Shown piece by piece: positions 10,342 through 18,534 of a DNA stretch of 64,000 nucleotides. The stretch spans positions 1-64,000 of the forward strand of contig NZ_JAHKRC010000022.1 of the NCBI RefSeq assembly GCF_019345465.1, given 5' to 3'. Each line of letters opens with the position of its first letter. The stretch's first letter is position 1. Made by a program: the position numbers and the translations under genes. A model generated the notes under the pieces. It made no database searches, was not told the DNA's origin, and saw only the letters and a list, made by a program, of their open reading frames with translations. This stretch comes from Pseudomonas sp. NKUCC02_KPG (lineage in GTDB: Bacteria; Pseudomonadota; Gammaproteobacteria; Pseudomonadales; Pseudomonadaceae).

Positions 10342-10483
10342 GTCCTGTGCTTCACTCAGGCAATGGTTATCAAGGGAGCTGATCCCCCATTAACACCCCT
10401 GCCTATTAAGGCTGCGCCTGCCCTGGTTGCCCATTAAATTAACGAATGTTGTCAGGCCACAAATATAAGCAGAAGAGATAAAC

Positions 10484-11551
10484 ATGGCGCTTACCGACTC
10501 GTCCACCCGCATCCGCCCTGGCGAAGAACTCGACGCCAACCGCATTGATCCTTACCTCAAGGGCCATATCCCGGATCTTGAGGGGACACCCACGATCAGC
10601 CAGTTCCCCGGCGGTGCTTCCAACCTCACCTACCTGATTGACTACCCGGGCAAAGAGCTGGTGCTGCGCCGCCCGCCCTTTGGGCACAAAGCCAAATCTG
10701 CCCACGACATGGGCCGCGAGTTCCGCATCCTTAATCAGCTCAAGGACGCTTTCCCCTACTGCCCCAAGGCCTATGCCCATTGCACCGACGAACGCCTGAT
10801 CGGCTCCGAGTTCTATGTCATGGAGCGGGTCAAGGGCATCATCCTGCGCTCGGATCTGCCCCAGGAGCTGGCATTGGGTGCCGACGCCACCCGAACACTG
10901 TGCAAGCGCTTTATCGACACGCTGGTCGAGTTGCATCGCGTTGATTACAACGCCTGTGGCCTGGGTGATCTGGGTAAGCCCCAGGGCTACGTGCAACGTC
11001 AGATCAGCGGCTGGAGCGCGCGCTACGAAAAAGCCCTGACCCCCGATGCGCCGCGCTGGGAGGCGGTCAAGGACTGGCTGCAGACCAACATGCCAGCCGA
11101 TCACCCGACCCCAGGCATCATCCACAACGACTACCGCTTCGATAACGTGATCCTCGATCCCGCCGACCCGATGCAGATCATCGGCGTGCTGGACTGGGAA
11201 CTGACCACCCTGGGTGATCCGCTGATGGACCTGGGCAACACCCTCGCCTATTGGATTGAAGCCGACGACCCGGCCCCGATCCAACGAATGCGGCGCCAGC
11301 CGAGCAACGCCCCCGGTATGTTGACCCGCCGCGAGTTCGTTGATTACTACGCTGAGCGCTCGGGAATCGAGATCGACAACTACGATTTCTACTACACCTA
11401 CGGCCTGTTCCGTCTGGCGGGTATCGTCCAGCAGATCTACTACCGCTACTTCCACGGCCAGACCCGGGACAAACGTTTCGCGCAGTTCGTACAGATGAAC
11501 GCCCTGCTTGAGCACATGAGCCTCAACGTCATTGGCCGCTCCAGCCTCTAA
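10484..11551 (+). CDS. Phosphotransferase (APH/ACAD10-type kinase fold)
   Basis: A 355-aa protein of the aminoglycoside-phosphotransferase-like family, of the subgroup found with acyl-CoA dehydrogenases (ACAD10/11 N-terminal domain). The Brenner motif IIHNDYRFDN carries catalytic Asp216, followed by the metal-binding VLDWELTTLGDP. The nucleotide loop is near FPGGASNLTYL (residues 42-52). In ACAD10/11 this domain phosphorylates 4-hydroxyacyl-CoAs during lactate-type fatty acid breakdown, so a hydroxyacyl-CoA kinase is a reasonable guess. It is followed by an SDR gene 23 bp downstream, probably one operon. ATG 10484 follows AGAGATAAAC. Confidence 0.85.
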   Translation: MALTDSSTRIRPGEELDANRIDPYLKGHIPDLEGTPTISQFPGGASNLTYLIDYPGKELVLRRPPFGHKAKSAHDMGREFRILNQLKDAFPYCPKAYAHCTDERLIGSEFYVMERVKGIILRSDLPQELALGADATRTLCKRFIDTLVELHRVDYNACGLGDLGKPQGYVQRQISGWSARYEKALTPDAPRWEAVKDWLQTNMPADHPTPGIIHNDYRFDNVILDPADPMQIIGVLDWELTTLGDPLMDLGNTLAYWIEADDPAPIQRMRRQPSNAPGMLTRREFVDYYAERSGIEIDNYDFYYTYGLFRLAGIVQQIYYRYFHGQTRDKRFAQFVQMNALLEHMSLNVIGRSSL

Positions 11552-11574
11552 GCCCGAGATCACAAGGAATCAGC

Positions 11575-12342
11575 ATGTCCAGGACTCAACTGTTCGACCT
11601 TGATGGAAAAATCGCTTTTGTTTCCGGTGCCAGCCGCGGTATCGGCGAGGCCATTGCCCGGCTGCTGGCCCAGCAAGGTGCCCACGTTATTGTCTCCAGC
11701 CGCAAACTCGAAGGCTGCCAGCCTGTAGCCGACGCAATCATCGCCGATGGCGGCAAGGCAACGGCCATTGCCTGCCATATCGGCGAAATGGAACACATCA
11801 CCCGCACCTTTGCGCGCATCCGCGAAGATTTTGGGCGCATCGATATCCTGGTCAACAACGCCGCCACCAACCCGCAGTTCTGCCACGTACTGGACACCGA
11901 CCCGGTGGCCTTCCAGAAAACCGTCGACGTGAACATTCGGGGTTATTTCTTCATGTCGGTCGAAGCCGGCAAGCTGATGCGCGAGCACGGCGGTGGCAGC
12001 ATCATCAACGTGGCCTCGATCAACGGCGTCACACCGGGTGAGTTCCAGGGGGTGTACTCGATGACCAAGGCCGCGGTGATCAACATGACCAAAGTGTTTG
12101 CCAAGGAATGTGCCGCCTACGGTATCCGCTGCAACGCACTGCTGCCGGGCCTGACCGACACCAAATTTGCTTCGGCACTGGTCAGCAATGACGCCATCCT
12201 CAAGTCAGTCCTGCAACATATTCCGCTAAAACGCGTTGCCGCCCCCAGTGAAATGGCCGGTGCAGTGCTGTACCTGGCCAGCGATGCCTCGAGCTACACC
12301 ACCGGGGTTTCGCTGAATGTGGATGGCGGGTTTCTGTCCTGA
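11575..12342 (+). CDS. SDR family oxidoreductase
   Basis: A 255-aa classical short-chain dehydrogenase. The cofactor loop SGASRGIGEA sits near residue 18, NNAAT near 91, and the catalytic serine and YSMTK (Tyr/Lys) near 145-165. The C-terminal half has the usual LPGLTDTKFA and NVDGGF motifs. Start ATG 11575 follows AAGGAATCAGC. It forms a two-gene operon with the phosphotransferase, which suggests oxidation or reduction of a hydroxyacyl-type compound. A REP element begins right after the stop codon. Confidence 0.88.
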   Translation: MSRTQLFDLDGKIAFVSGASRGIGEAIARLLAQQGAHVIVSSRKLEGCQPVADAIIADGGKATAIACHIGEMEHITRTFARIREDFGRIDILVNNAATNPQFCHVLDTDPVAFQKTVDVNIRGYFFMSVEAGKLMREHGGGSIINVASINGVTPGEFQGVYSMTKAAVINMTKVFAKECAAYGIRCNALLPGLTDTKFASALVSNDAILKSVLQHIPLKRVAAPSEMAGAVLYLASDASSYTTGVSLNVDGGFLS

Positions 12343-12345
12343 TCC

Positions 12346-12424
12346 CTGTGGGAGCGGGCTTGCTCGCGATGGCATCCACCCAGCTTGCCTGCCAGAACGC
12401 AGCACCTGCATCGCAGGCAAGCCA
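12346..12424. repeat. REP element pair between convergent genes
   Basis: CTGTGGGAGCGGGCTTGCTCG at the left and GCATCGCAGGCAAGCCA at the right are the two arms of the common P. fluorescens-group REP. They lie between the ends of the SDR gene and ipdC. The same unit occurs in opposite orientation at 23761-23849. Confidence 0.8.
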
Positions 12425-12435
12425 GTTTGTGTCAC

Positions 12436-13530
12436 TCAACGCTGATACCGGTCGCCCAATCCCTGATGACGCATGTTTACCGCCATCAGGCAGCGCTCTG
12501 CCTCTTCCACCATCTCGTCGATCAGGTCCTGGCAGCTTTTCAGATCGCCAATCGCCGCCGCCACTTGCCCGCACGGCAAAATTCCTTCATCCGGTACGCC
12601 ATCCACCATCGAGCGCTGCAGCAGTACCGGCTGGTTGGCCGCCATCACGGTTTGCGACAGGGCACCGGGGTCTTCCTTCACCGACTGAACGAACACGCCA
12701 AGCATATGCCCCAGGCTCATGCCGGTCTGTTGCTTCCAGTGCCAGGCACTGCCCAGGGCAATTCGAAGACGGCCAAAGGCGCTGGCCTTTTCCAGACGAT
12801 TGATGAACGCGTTCTCGATCATCCGGTGGCGCATGCCGTCCACCGCGGTGGTGACGCGGATACGTTGGGGATCGGCGACTTTTACATAGCGCTCCAGGGT
12901 GGCAAGGGGTGTGGGCGATTCCTGGGTCATCAGGAACCGCGTGCCCATTGCAATCCCGGCCGCACCGGTGGCCAGGGCGCCAGCCAGTCCGCGCCCGGTG
13001 GAGTAGCCGCCCGCCGCAATCACCGGTACCCGCACCGCATCCAGCACTTGCGGCAGCAAAATGGTGCTCGGCACGCCTCCGGTATGCCCGCCGCCTTCGC
13101 CGCCCTGCACCGTGATCATGTCCGCGCCTAGTTCAACGGCCTTGATCGCGTGCTTGAGCGCGCCCACGGTCGGGATACACAGCACCCCGGCCTTTTTGAA
13201 ACGGTCGATGGTCTGGCGGTCCGGACCACGTCCATAACTGACGGCGCGCAATCGGTACTCAATGGCCAGGTCCACGCACTGCGCGGCGTTCTCCTGGAAC
13301 ATATGGAAATTGAGACCGAAGTTACTGCCCCCCGTGGCCTCGATCACCCGCTTGATTTCAGCCTCCAGCTGATCCGCAGCAAGGGTCGCACCCGCCAGAA
13401 ACCCGAAGGCTCCGGCCCGGGTACTGGCGATCACCAGATTGGCGTCTGCCACCCAGCCCATCGCGGTTTGCACGATGGGGTAGCGACAGCCCAACCCATC
13501 GGTCAACGCCGTTTTCAGGTACTCGCTCAT
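12436..13530 (-). CDS. ipdC: IpdC-like FMN oxidoreductase (nitronate monooxygenase family)
   Basis: A 364-aa FMN-dependent TIM barrel of the 2-nitropropane dioxygenase/FabK family. The N-terminus PIVQTAMGWVADANLV, the phosphate-binding GGEGGGHTG and the VIAAGGYSTGRGLAGAL segment closely resemble, from memory, Mycobacterium tuberculosis IpdC (Rv3553). IpdC reduces a CoA-ester intermediate in breakdown of steroid rings C and D. Automated pipelines would call it nitronate monooxygenase, but its position beside ipdA and ipdB supports IpdC. The start ATG 13530 overlaps the stop of the enoyl-CoA hydratase gene (ATGA), so translation is probably coupled. It is the last gene of the operon. Confidence 0.8.
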   Translation of the reverse strand: MSEYLKTALTDGLGCRYPIVQTAMGWVADANLVIASTRAGAFGFLAGATLAADQLEAEIKRVIEATGGSNFGLNFHMFQENAAQCVDLAIEYRLRAVSYGRGPDRQTIDRFKKAGVLCIPTVGALKHAIKAVELGADMITVQGGEGGGHTGGVPSTILLPQVLDAVRVPVIAAGGYSTGRGLAGALATGAAGIAMGTRFLMTQESPTPLATLERYVKVADPQRIRVTTAVDGMRHRMIENAFINRLEKASAFGRLRIALGSAWHWKQQTGMSLGHMLGVFVQSVKEDPGALSQTVMAANQPVLLQRSMVDGVPDEGILPCGQVAAAIGDLKSCQDLIDEMVEEAERCLMAVNMRHQGLGDRYQR

Positions 13531-14432
13531 CGACCCTCTCCCGCAGCCGTCTTGTTCGCTTCAATCATGGCCTTGGCGTCGTAGCCCCCAAGCTTGTCAC
13601 CCGACAGCAACTCGTTATGACTATGGGCAAAGTGATGCCAGGCAAACACCGCATCCATCGCCGTGCGCTTGCCTTGCAAATCTTCAACGTGATTGATCGC
13701 CTGCTTGGTCAGCGCCAGGCCCATGCGCGGCTGCCTGGCAATCGCCGCTGCCAGCGCATAGGTGCCCGCCTCCAGTGCTTCGCGGGCAAAGAGGCGATTG
13801 ACCATGCCCATCTGATAGGCGCGCTCTGCGCTCATGCGATCCCCGGTGAACAAAAATTCCTTGGCTATACGCGGATTGAGTTCGTAGGGATGGGCAAAAT
13901 ACTCCACCCCCGGAATACCCATGCGCACCACCGGATCCTGAAAGAAGGCATCGTCACTGGCCACGATCAAATCGCAGACCCACGCCAGCATCAACCCACC
14001 GGCAATGCACGCGCCCTGCACCATGGCGATGGTCGGCTTGGGCAATTCGCGCCAGCGCCGACACATGCCCAGGTACACCTCCTGCTCCCGGGCATACAGG
14101 TACTCGCCACCCGGTTTGTTAGTGTGATCCCACCACAGGCTGGCGCGGTCGAACTGTTTGTTGATATCGCGCCCAGGGGTGCCGATGTCATGCCCCGCCG
14201 AGAAGTGCTTGCCATTGCCGCGCAGCACGATGACCTTCACCGCGTCGTCATTCACGGCGCGGCGAAAGGCATCGTCCAGGGCATAGGTCATCTGCGAGTT
14301 TTGCGCATTGTTCACGGTAGGCCGATTCATGGTCAGCGTGGCAATACCATCGGCCACTCCATACAGCACCGGCTCTTCGGTTTCATACACAGCGGTATCA
14401 GCCCGCTGTACAAATTCGCTGTCGCGGCTCAT
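13527..14432 (-). CDS. Enoyl-CoA hydratase/isomerase (crotonase family)
   Basis: A 301-aa crotonase-fold protein. The oxyanion-hole regions are visible as HFSAGHDIG (about residue 75) and ACIAGGLMLAWVCDLIVASDDA (split here: conserved GG near residue 145). It is longer than a typical 260-aa hydratase because of an inserted segment after the first motif. In M. tuberculosis the ring-opening hydrolase EchA20 is encoded beside ipdAB; this protein occupies the equivalent position but does not look like a close EchA20 orthologue from memory, so the exact reaction is uncertain. RBS AAGGAACTCAC precedes ATG 14432. It overlaps ipdC by 4 bp and follows ipdB by 15 bp. Confidence 0.85.
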   Translation of the reverse strand: MSRDSEFVQRADTAVYETEEPVLYGVADGIATLTMNRPTVNNAQNSQMTYALDDAFRRAVNDDAVKVIVLRGNGKHFSAGHDIGTPGRDINKQFDRASLWWDHTNKPGGEYLYAREQEVYLGMCRRWRELPKPTIAMVQGACIAGGLMLAWVCDLIVASDDAFFQDPVVRMGIPGVEYFAHPYELNPRIAKEFLFTGDRMSAERAYQMGMVNRLFAREALEAGTYALAAAIARQPRMGLALTKQAINHVEDLQGKRTAMDAVFAWHHFAHSHNELLSGDKLGGYDAKAMIEANKTAAGEGR

Positions 14433-14447
14433 GTGAGTTCCTTGCCT

Positions 14448-15245
14448 TCAGGCCTGACGAATGCCGGGCGGATTGCCCTTGAGCGCGGCTGCGCGATAGT
14501 CATGGGGGTCCAGGCGGCGGATCAGGGCCAGTTGCTCTGTCGTGGGCGCCACGGTTTGCTTGATATCGGCGGCCTTGAGCAGCGGGAAACCGGTTTTTTC
14601 CTGCACTTCTTCAAAGCTCACACCCGGGTGCAGGGAGCGCACCTGTACGGCGCGATCCGGCCCGCCGAAGTCCATCACGCACAGATCGGTCACGATCAGG
14701 CGAATGTCCATCAGGTCGCGGCGCATGCCTTCTTCCCAGCGTTCTGGCTTGAAGCCGACACCCGAGACCATGTCCACTTCACCCGACACAAATGCCCGGG
14801 TGTTATGGGCCGGAACAAAAAACGAGTTGATATGGTTGATGCTGTTGCCCGGCAAGCCGCGCACCCCCAGCATCGCCACCTTGGGCTTCTGATAGTCGCC
14901 AATGCACGACAGGTTGGTCTGGCCCCAGCGATCGATCTGGGTCGGGCCGATCATGGCGTGGCGGCGTCCGCCCCATACGCATTCGAACACCCGCTCAAAC
15001 GACAGGTAGCCCGAGTAGCGCGGTACATAATCACCACGCGGCCCCAGCGGGATAGGCTCTTCCACCAGAAATGCCTCGCTGTCGGTCATCAACAGTTCAG
15101 GGCTGTGGGTCAGTTTGGCCAGGCTCGCCCCCAGGCGCGGAATCACGCCCAGGCCCGAAGCAATCACTTCGCCGTTGCCACGCCAGGCTTCACAGGCAGC
15201 CACGATCAACAATTCAGCCAGGGTAAATTCGTTAGTAGCAGTCAT
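14448..15245 (-). CDS. ipdB: IpdB, beta subunit of CoA-transferase-like ring-opening hydrolase
   Basis: A 265-aa class I CoA-transferase beta-type subunit. Segments GVRGLPGNSINH, DFGGPDRAVQVRSLHPGV and GRRHAMIGPTQIDRWG match, from memory, the distinctive sequence of mycobacterial IpdB rather than ordinary succinyl/acetoacetyl-CoA transferases. The usual SENG active-site motif is replaced by DSEAF. IpdAB hydrolyses a carbon-carbon bond in a cyclic CoA ester (COCHEA-CoA) during steroid ring C/D degradation. ATG 15245 follows AAGGAGC and lies 11 bp after ipdA; the two would form a heteromer. Part of the minus-strand operon 20713-12436. Confidence 0.87.
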   Translation of the reverse strand: MTATNEFTLAELLIVAACEAWRGNGEVIASGLGVIPRLGASLAKLTHSPELLMTDSEAFLVEEPIPLGPRGDYVPRYSGYLSFERVFECVWGGRRHAMIGPTQIDRWGQTNLSCIGDYQKPKVAMLGVRGLPGNSINHINSFFVPAHNTRAFVSGEVDMVSGVGFKPERWEEGMRRDLMDIRLIVTDLCVMDFGGPDRAVQVRSLHPGVSFEEVQEKTGFPLLKAADIKQTVAPTTEQLALIRRLDPHDYRAAALKGNPPGIRQA

Positions 15246-15256
15246 GTCCAAGCTCC

Positions 15257-16132
15257 TTAAAACACGGGCAGCGGCAAAGCGCTCAATCGATCGACACCGC
15301 CATTGCTGGCCTGATAGGCACTTTCGCCCGGGGTCACAAACTCGGCTACATAGCCTTCCCAGCCACCTTCCTCGGCGGCACTGGCGCTGTAGCGTTTCAA
15401 ATGGCTCATGTCCCAGCCGTAATCGGACGGGCACGACGTCGGGTGTGCACCAAACGGTGCATGCACCACACCGCTGACCAGATAGCGTTCGAAGGTATTG
15501 AAGCGGGCCTGGGCAGCATCCAGGCTCAAGCGCTGCTCAATCCGCTCGCACGACACAAAGCACTGCTTGGCGGCACGGGCGAACAGATGGTCGAAATACG
15601 GATCGGGACCGGTGACCAGGGTATTGCCCAGGCGGTCGGCAACGTTGACATGCAAGAAGGCGATGTCCAGATTCAGCGCCGGCATCGCCAGCAGCACCTC
15701 GCCATCGTCATACGGCGACTGCACCTGTTTGATCTCGGGGTTCAGCCGGCTGACATCGGTGGCCAGGCCGCAACGGGTCGGCAAAAACGGCAAGCGCATG
15801 CCGGCGGCGCGCAGGCCCCATTGCAGCATGCCCTCGTCCAGTTCCATCAGCTCCAGCTCACCGGCCTCGCGGGCCTTGCGAAAATAGGCTTCGAGGGGGA
15901 TCGCATCGAGGGTGGCAAAACCAAAAACCAGTTTCTTGACCTTACCGGCAGCGCAGAGCATGCCGACTTCCGGGCCGCCATAGGCCACCACGGTCAGGTC
16001 CTTGACGTCCGAGCGCAGGATCTCGCGCACAATCGCCATGGGTTTGCGTCGCGGACCCCAGCCGCCAAAGCCGATGGTCATGCCGTCACGCAATTGGCCG
16101 ACCACGTCTGCCGCTGTCATTTGCTTGTTCAT
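15257..16132 (-). CDS. ipdA: IpdA, alpha subunit of CoA-transferase-like ring-opening hydrolase
   Basis: A 291-aa protein with the signature stretch GWGPRRKPMAIVREILRSDV and then DLTVVAYGGPEVGMLC, which I recognise as near identical in pattern to M. tuberculosis IpdA (292 aa). Glu100 in ELDEGML sits in the context of the acidic residue reported as important in IpdA (remembered, not aligned). Together with IpdB it should open a cyclic keto-acyl-CoA by hydrolysis, in the cytoplasm. ATG 16132 has a clear TAAGGAGC site. It follows the extradiol dioxygenase gene by 10 bp and precedes ipdB by 11 bp, so these form one transcript. Confidence 0.88.
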   Translation of the reverse strand: MNKQMTAADVVGQLRDGMTIGFGGWGPRRKPMAIVREILRSDVKDLTVVAYGGPEVGMLCAAGKVKKLVFGFATLDAIPLEAYFRKAREAGELELMELDEGMLQWGLRAAGMRLPFLPTRCGLATDVSRLNPEIKQVQSPYDDGEVLLAMPALNLDIAFLHVNVADRLGNTLVTGPDPYFDHLFARAAKQCFVSCERIEQRLSLDAAQARFNTFERYLVSGVVHAPFGAHPTSCPSDYGWDMSHLKRYSASAAEEGGWEGYVAEFVTPGESAYQASNGGVDRLSALPLPVF

Positions 16133-16142
16133 CTAGTGCTCC

Positions 16143-17036
16143 TTACTGCTGCTGGCCGACGGAAAAGTCATGGCCCCACAGACTGACCCGGGTGAATTCA
16201 AAAGCGCTGTGTTCCTGCCAATCCACCAGCAAGCCCCCATAGCCGTATTCCAGGTCAAAACCTGAAGGGGTCTTCATGTAAAACGACGTCATGCGGTCGT
16301 TCAGATGCTGGCCAAGGGTGGCCGACAGCTGCACGTCGTGGGCCAGATGCCGGTCGTGGGCGCGGCCCACTTCGGTCATGGACTCGACCTCGACCATCAC
16401 ATGCACGCAGCCTGATGGCACCGGGTATTCGGCCAGGGCCAGGCTGTGGTGGCGGCTGTTTTTGCAATGCAGAAAGTGGATGCGAATCGGCGGTGCCGAA
16501 GGGTCGGGGCGAAAGTTGAAAATGTCCGACAACTCAAAGCCCAGCACATCCTTGGCAAACGCCAGGGTGGCGTCGAAATTCGGCGCGGGCAGCACCGTGT
16601 GCCCCAGGCCCATGTCGCCGGTGATAAAACCCGGCACGCCTTGAGGCGAGACAAAGGGTTGGCAATCGGAGCGATGGCCCCAGCTCAATTCGTGGCGATT
16701 GCCCGAAGGGTCGGTCACGTGCAGCAGCGCTTGCACCCCGCGCTGATCACACTGCTCGACCGTACCGTGGCGCCAGCTCACGTCGGCCTGATCCAGCACC
16801 TGGATGGCCGCATTGAATGCCTTTTCGCTGGCCAGTTCCCAACCGGAGGCCAGATAGCGCGACTCGCCGCCAGGCACGATCAGCATGCGAAACGGACGCT
16901 CATCCATTTTCACGTACATGCCGCCGCCGGGGGCTTCGCTGACCATCATCCCGAGCACGTCCTCGGCGTAACGCTGCCATTGAACGGGATCTGCAGACTC
17001 TGCAACGAAGTAGCTCAAACCACGAATGTCGATCAT
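16143..17036 (-). CDS. Type I extradiol ring-cleavage dioxygenase (BphC/HsaC class)
   Basis: A 297-aa two-domain vicinal oxygen chelate protein, the size of 2,3-dihydroxybiphenyl dioxygenase. All three Fe(II) ligands are present at almost the BphC positions: His146 in GLGHTVL, His212 in GCVHVMVEV and Glu263 in GFDLEYGYGG. A His-His pair (NSRHHSLAL) corresponds to the region of the catalytic second-sphere histidine. It should cleave a catechol-type ring next to the diol. Start ATG 17036 follows GAGGAGCAG; a slightly earlier in-frame ATG lacks a site. The partner C-C hydrolase is at 22810. Within the operon it directly precedes ipdA, so its product probably feeds towards IpdAB chemistry. Substrate unknown; steroid-like catechol is a guess. 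Confidence 0.88.
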   Translation of the reverse strand: MIDIRGLSYFVAESADPVQWQRYAEDVLGMMVSEAPGGGMYVKMDERPFRMLIVPGGESRYLASGWELASEKAFNAAIQVLDQADVSWRHGTVEQCDQRGVQALLHVTDPSGNRHELSWGHRSDCQPFVSPQGVPGFITGDMGLGHTVLPAPNFDATLAFAKDVLGFELSDIFNFRPDPSAPPIRIHFLHCKNSRHHSLALAEYPVPSGCVHVMVEVESMTEVGRAHDRHLAHDVQLSATLGQHLNDRMTSFYMKTPSGFDLEYGYGGLLVDWQEHSAFEFTRVSLWGHDFSVGQQQ

Positions 17037-17141
17037 GTGCCTGCTCCTCAATGCCTGTATTTATTGGCTGAGGGCAGTATGGGAAGGAAGGGGGCGGGGC
17101 TCATCGTCCGTTGAGACTAAAGCGTGTCACCACCGAGAACC

Positions 17142-17205
17142 TTTAGCCGCTGACGAGGAACGAAGGCTGCAACCGCTTCGCAGTCGGTCGCAGCCCTGGA
17201 ACATC
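17142..17205. repeat. Partial REP-type element
   Basis: TTAGCCGCTGACGAGGAACG and the following GAAGGCTGCAACCGCTTCGC share the left arm of the 38344 element, but the right arm is decayed or missing. It overlaps the 3' end of the broken cistron at 17143-17455 and may mark the deletion point. Confidence 0.55.
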
Positions 17206-17455
17206 CCCGGATAACTGAACGAGGCTCTCACTGTGTAAGCGCTTGATGAGCGGGTGCGCGACACTTTCACGAGCAAACGAAGTGCCCGGAGCATCGGCAA
17301 TGTGCTCGCCAGACTGGCGGTCGACAAACGCGGACAACTCACCGTCAAACGGATTTGACGGGTCTTCGACCAACCACAGCGGCACGCCCGGCCAACCTTC
17401 AGTGCCCAGCAGGTTGGCCACGTACTCTTAACCGGATGCGTGACATGTCGTTCAT
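17143..17455 (-). pseudogene. Truncated and frameshifted cistron of unknown family inside the operon
   Basis: ATG 17455 overlaps the stop of the Old Yellow Enzyme gene (ATGA), the spacing expected for the next cistron. After about nine codons (MNDMSRIRL) the frame changes. A second frame then reads without a start from about 17427: YVANLLGTEGWPGVPLWLVE, followed by DPSNPFDGELSAFVDRQ and AHPLIKRLHSE, composition typical of a real enzyme. The frame runs into a partial REP element and stops at 17143. I do not recognise the family. It looks like a remnant of one gene (or a fusion of two remnants) that once belonged to the pathway. Low certainty on the exact borders. Confidence 0.45.
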
Positions 17456-18525
17456 GGCGCCACCGCCTCGACCCGAGGGTAATCGCTGTAGCCTTCAGGG
17501 CCTGGGGAGTACAAGGTCTTGCGATCGAAACGGGCCAGCGGCAGCCCCTTGCGCAGACGCTCCACCAGATCCGGATTGGCAATAAAGTGACGGGCAAACG
17601 ACACTGCATCCCCCTGCCCGGCCTGCAGTGCAGCCTCGGCCGACTCACCGTCGAAACCGTCATTGAGGATCAGGCCGTTGCTGCAATGGCGCTGGGCCAG
17701 GGCAAAGGCATCCAGCTCAGTCAGGGGCGAACGCATGATATGCACGTACGCCAGGCCCATAGGTTCGGCGGCCTTGCACAGCGCCACGGCGGTGGCCAAC
17801 GGGTCTGCGTCATCGATGTCATTGAACGGATTGCCCGGGCACAAGCGCAGCGCCACACGCCCGGCACCAATGGCCGAAGCCATTGCCGCCAGCACCTGTG
17901 CCGGGAAGCGCACGCGGTTCTCGACGCTGCCACCGTACTCGTCTTCACGCAGGTTGCTGCCCGACGCCATGAACTGCATCGGCAGATAACCGCTGGTGCA
18001 GTGCAACTCGACCCCGTCAAATCCGGCTTGGCGTGCATTCAAAGCAGCCTGGCGGTATTCCTCGATCACCAGGGCGATATCCTGCAGCGACATGGCCTGG
18101 GGCTCGTCGGTATCGACCATCCCGGCGGTGTCGGTAAACAACTGGGTGCGTGCGCGCAAGGCCGACGGCGCAACCGTCGCGGCCCCGGCCGGTTTGTTGT
18201 GAGCGCTGGAAGCGCGGCCAACGTGCATCAGTTGCAGCACAATCAGACCGCCTTCGGCGTGTACCGCGTCGGTCACGGCCTTCCAGGCAGCGATCTGCCC
18301 GGCGTTATAAATCGCCGGTGTACGGCAGTAGCCCAGGCCGCTGGCTGAAGGCGCAGTGCCTTCGGCAACGATCAACCCGGCAGACGCACGCTGGCGGTAG
18401 TACTCGACCATCTCGGCAGTGGGTACGCCATGCTGGTCAGCACGGCTGCGGGTCATCGGTGCCATGACGATACGGTTGGCCAGTTCAAGCTCACCGAGGC
18501 GCACAGGTTCAAACAAAATGCTCAT
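17452..18525 (-). CDS. Old Yellow Enzyme family ene-reductase with altered substrate pair
   Basis: A 357-aa FMN-dependent TIM barrel of the NemA/OYE class, which reduces activated C=C bonds with NAD(P)H. The N-terminal APMTRSRAD and C-terminal GLILNDGFD segments fit the family. The usual substrate-binding His-x-x-Asn (HGAN) is here His175-Cys-Thr-Ser178, with the following Tyr180 kept. FMN-contact RED-EYGGSVENR is intact. Start ATG 18525. It follows the SnoaL-like gene by 9 bp. In the pathway it could reduce an enone or remove a ring double bond; some OYEs act on steroids and bile acids. The changed pair suggests an unusual substrate. Confidence 0.87.
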   Translation of the reverse strand: MSILFEPVRLGELELANRIVMAPMTRSRADQHGVPTAEMVEYYRQRASAGLIVAEGTAPSASGLGYCRTPAIYNAGQIAAWKAVTDAVHAEGGLIVLQLMHVGRASSAHNKPAGAATVAPSALRARTQLFTDTAGMVDTDEPQAMSLQDIALVIEEYRQAALNARQAGFDGVELHCTSGYLPMQFMASGSNLREDEYGGSVENRVRFPAQVLAAMASAIGAGRVALRLCPGNPFNDIDDADPLATAVALCKAAEPMGLAYVHIMRSPLTELDAFALAQRHCSNGLILNDGFDGESAEAALQAGQGDAVSFARHFIANPDLVERLRKGLPLARFDRKTLYSPGPEGYSDYPRVEAVAP

Positions 18526-18534
18526 GGTCAGTCC

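Noticed and set aside
12436..13530. Simple nitronate monooxygenase assignment
   Set aside because: The family match is real, but sequence segments and the ipdA/ipdB neighbours favour the IpdC role.
13617..15260. 547-codon plus-strand frame opposite the hydratase and ipdB genes
   Set aside because: Low-complexity, His- and Gln-rich shadow with no RBS; the minus-strand genes have strong sites and motifs.
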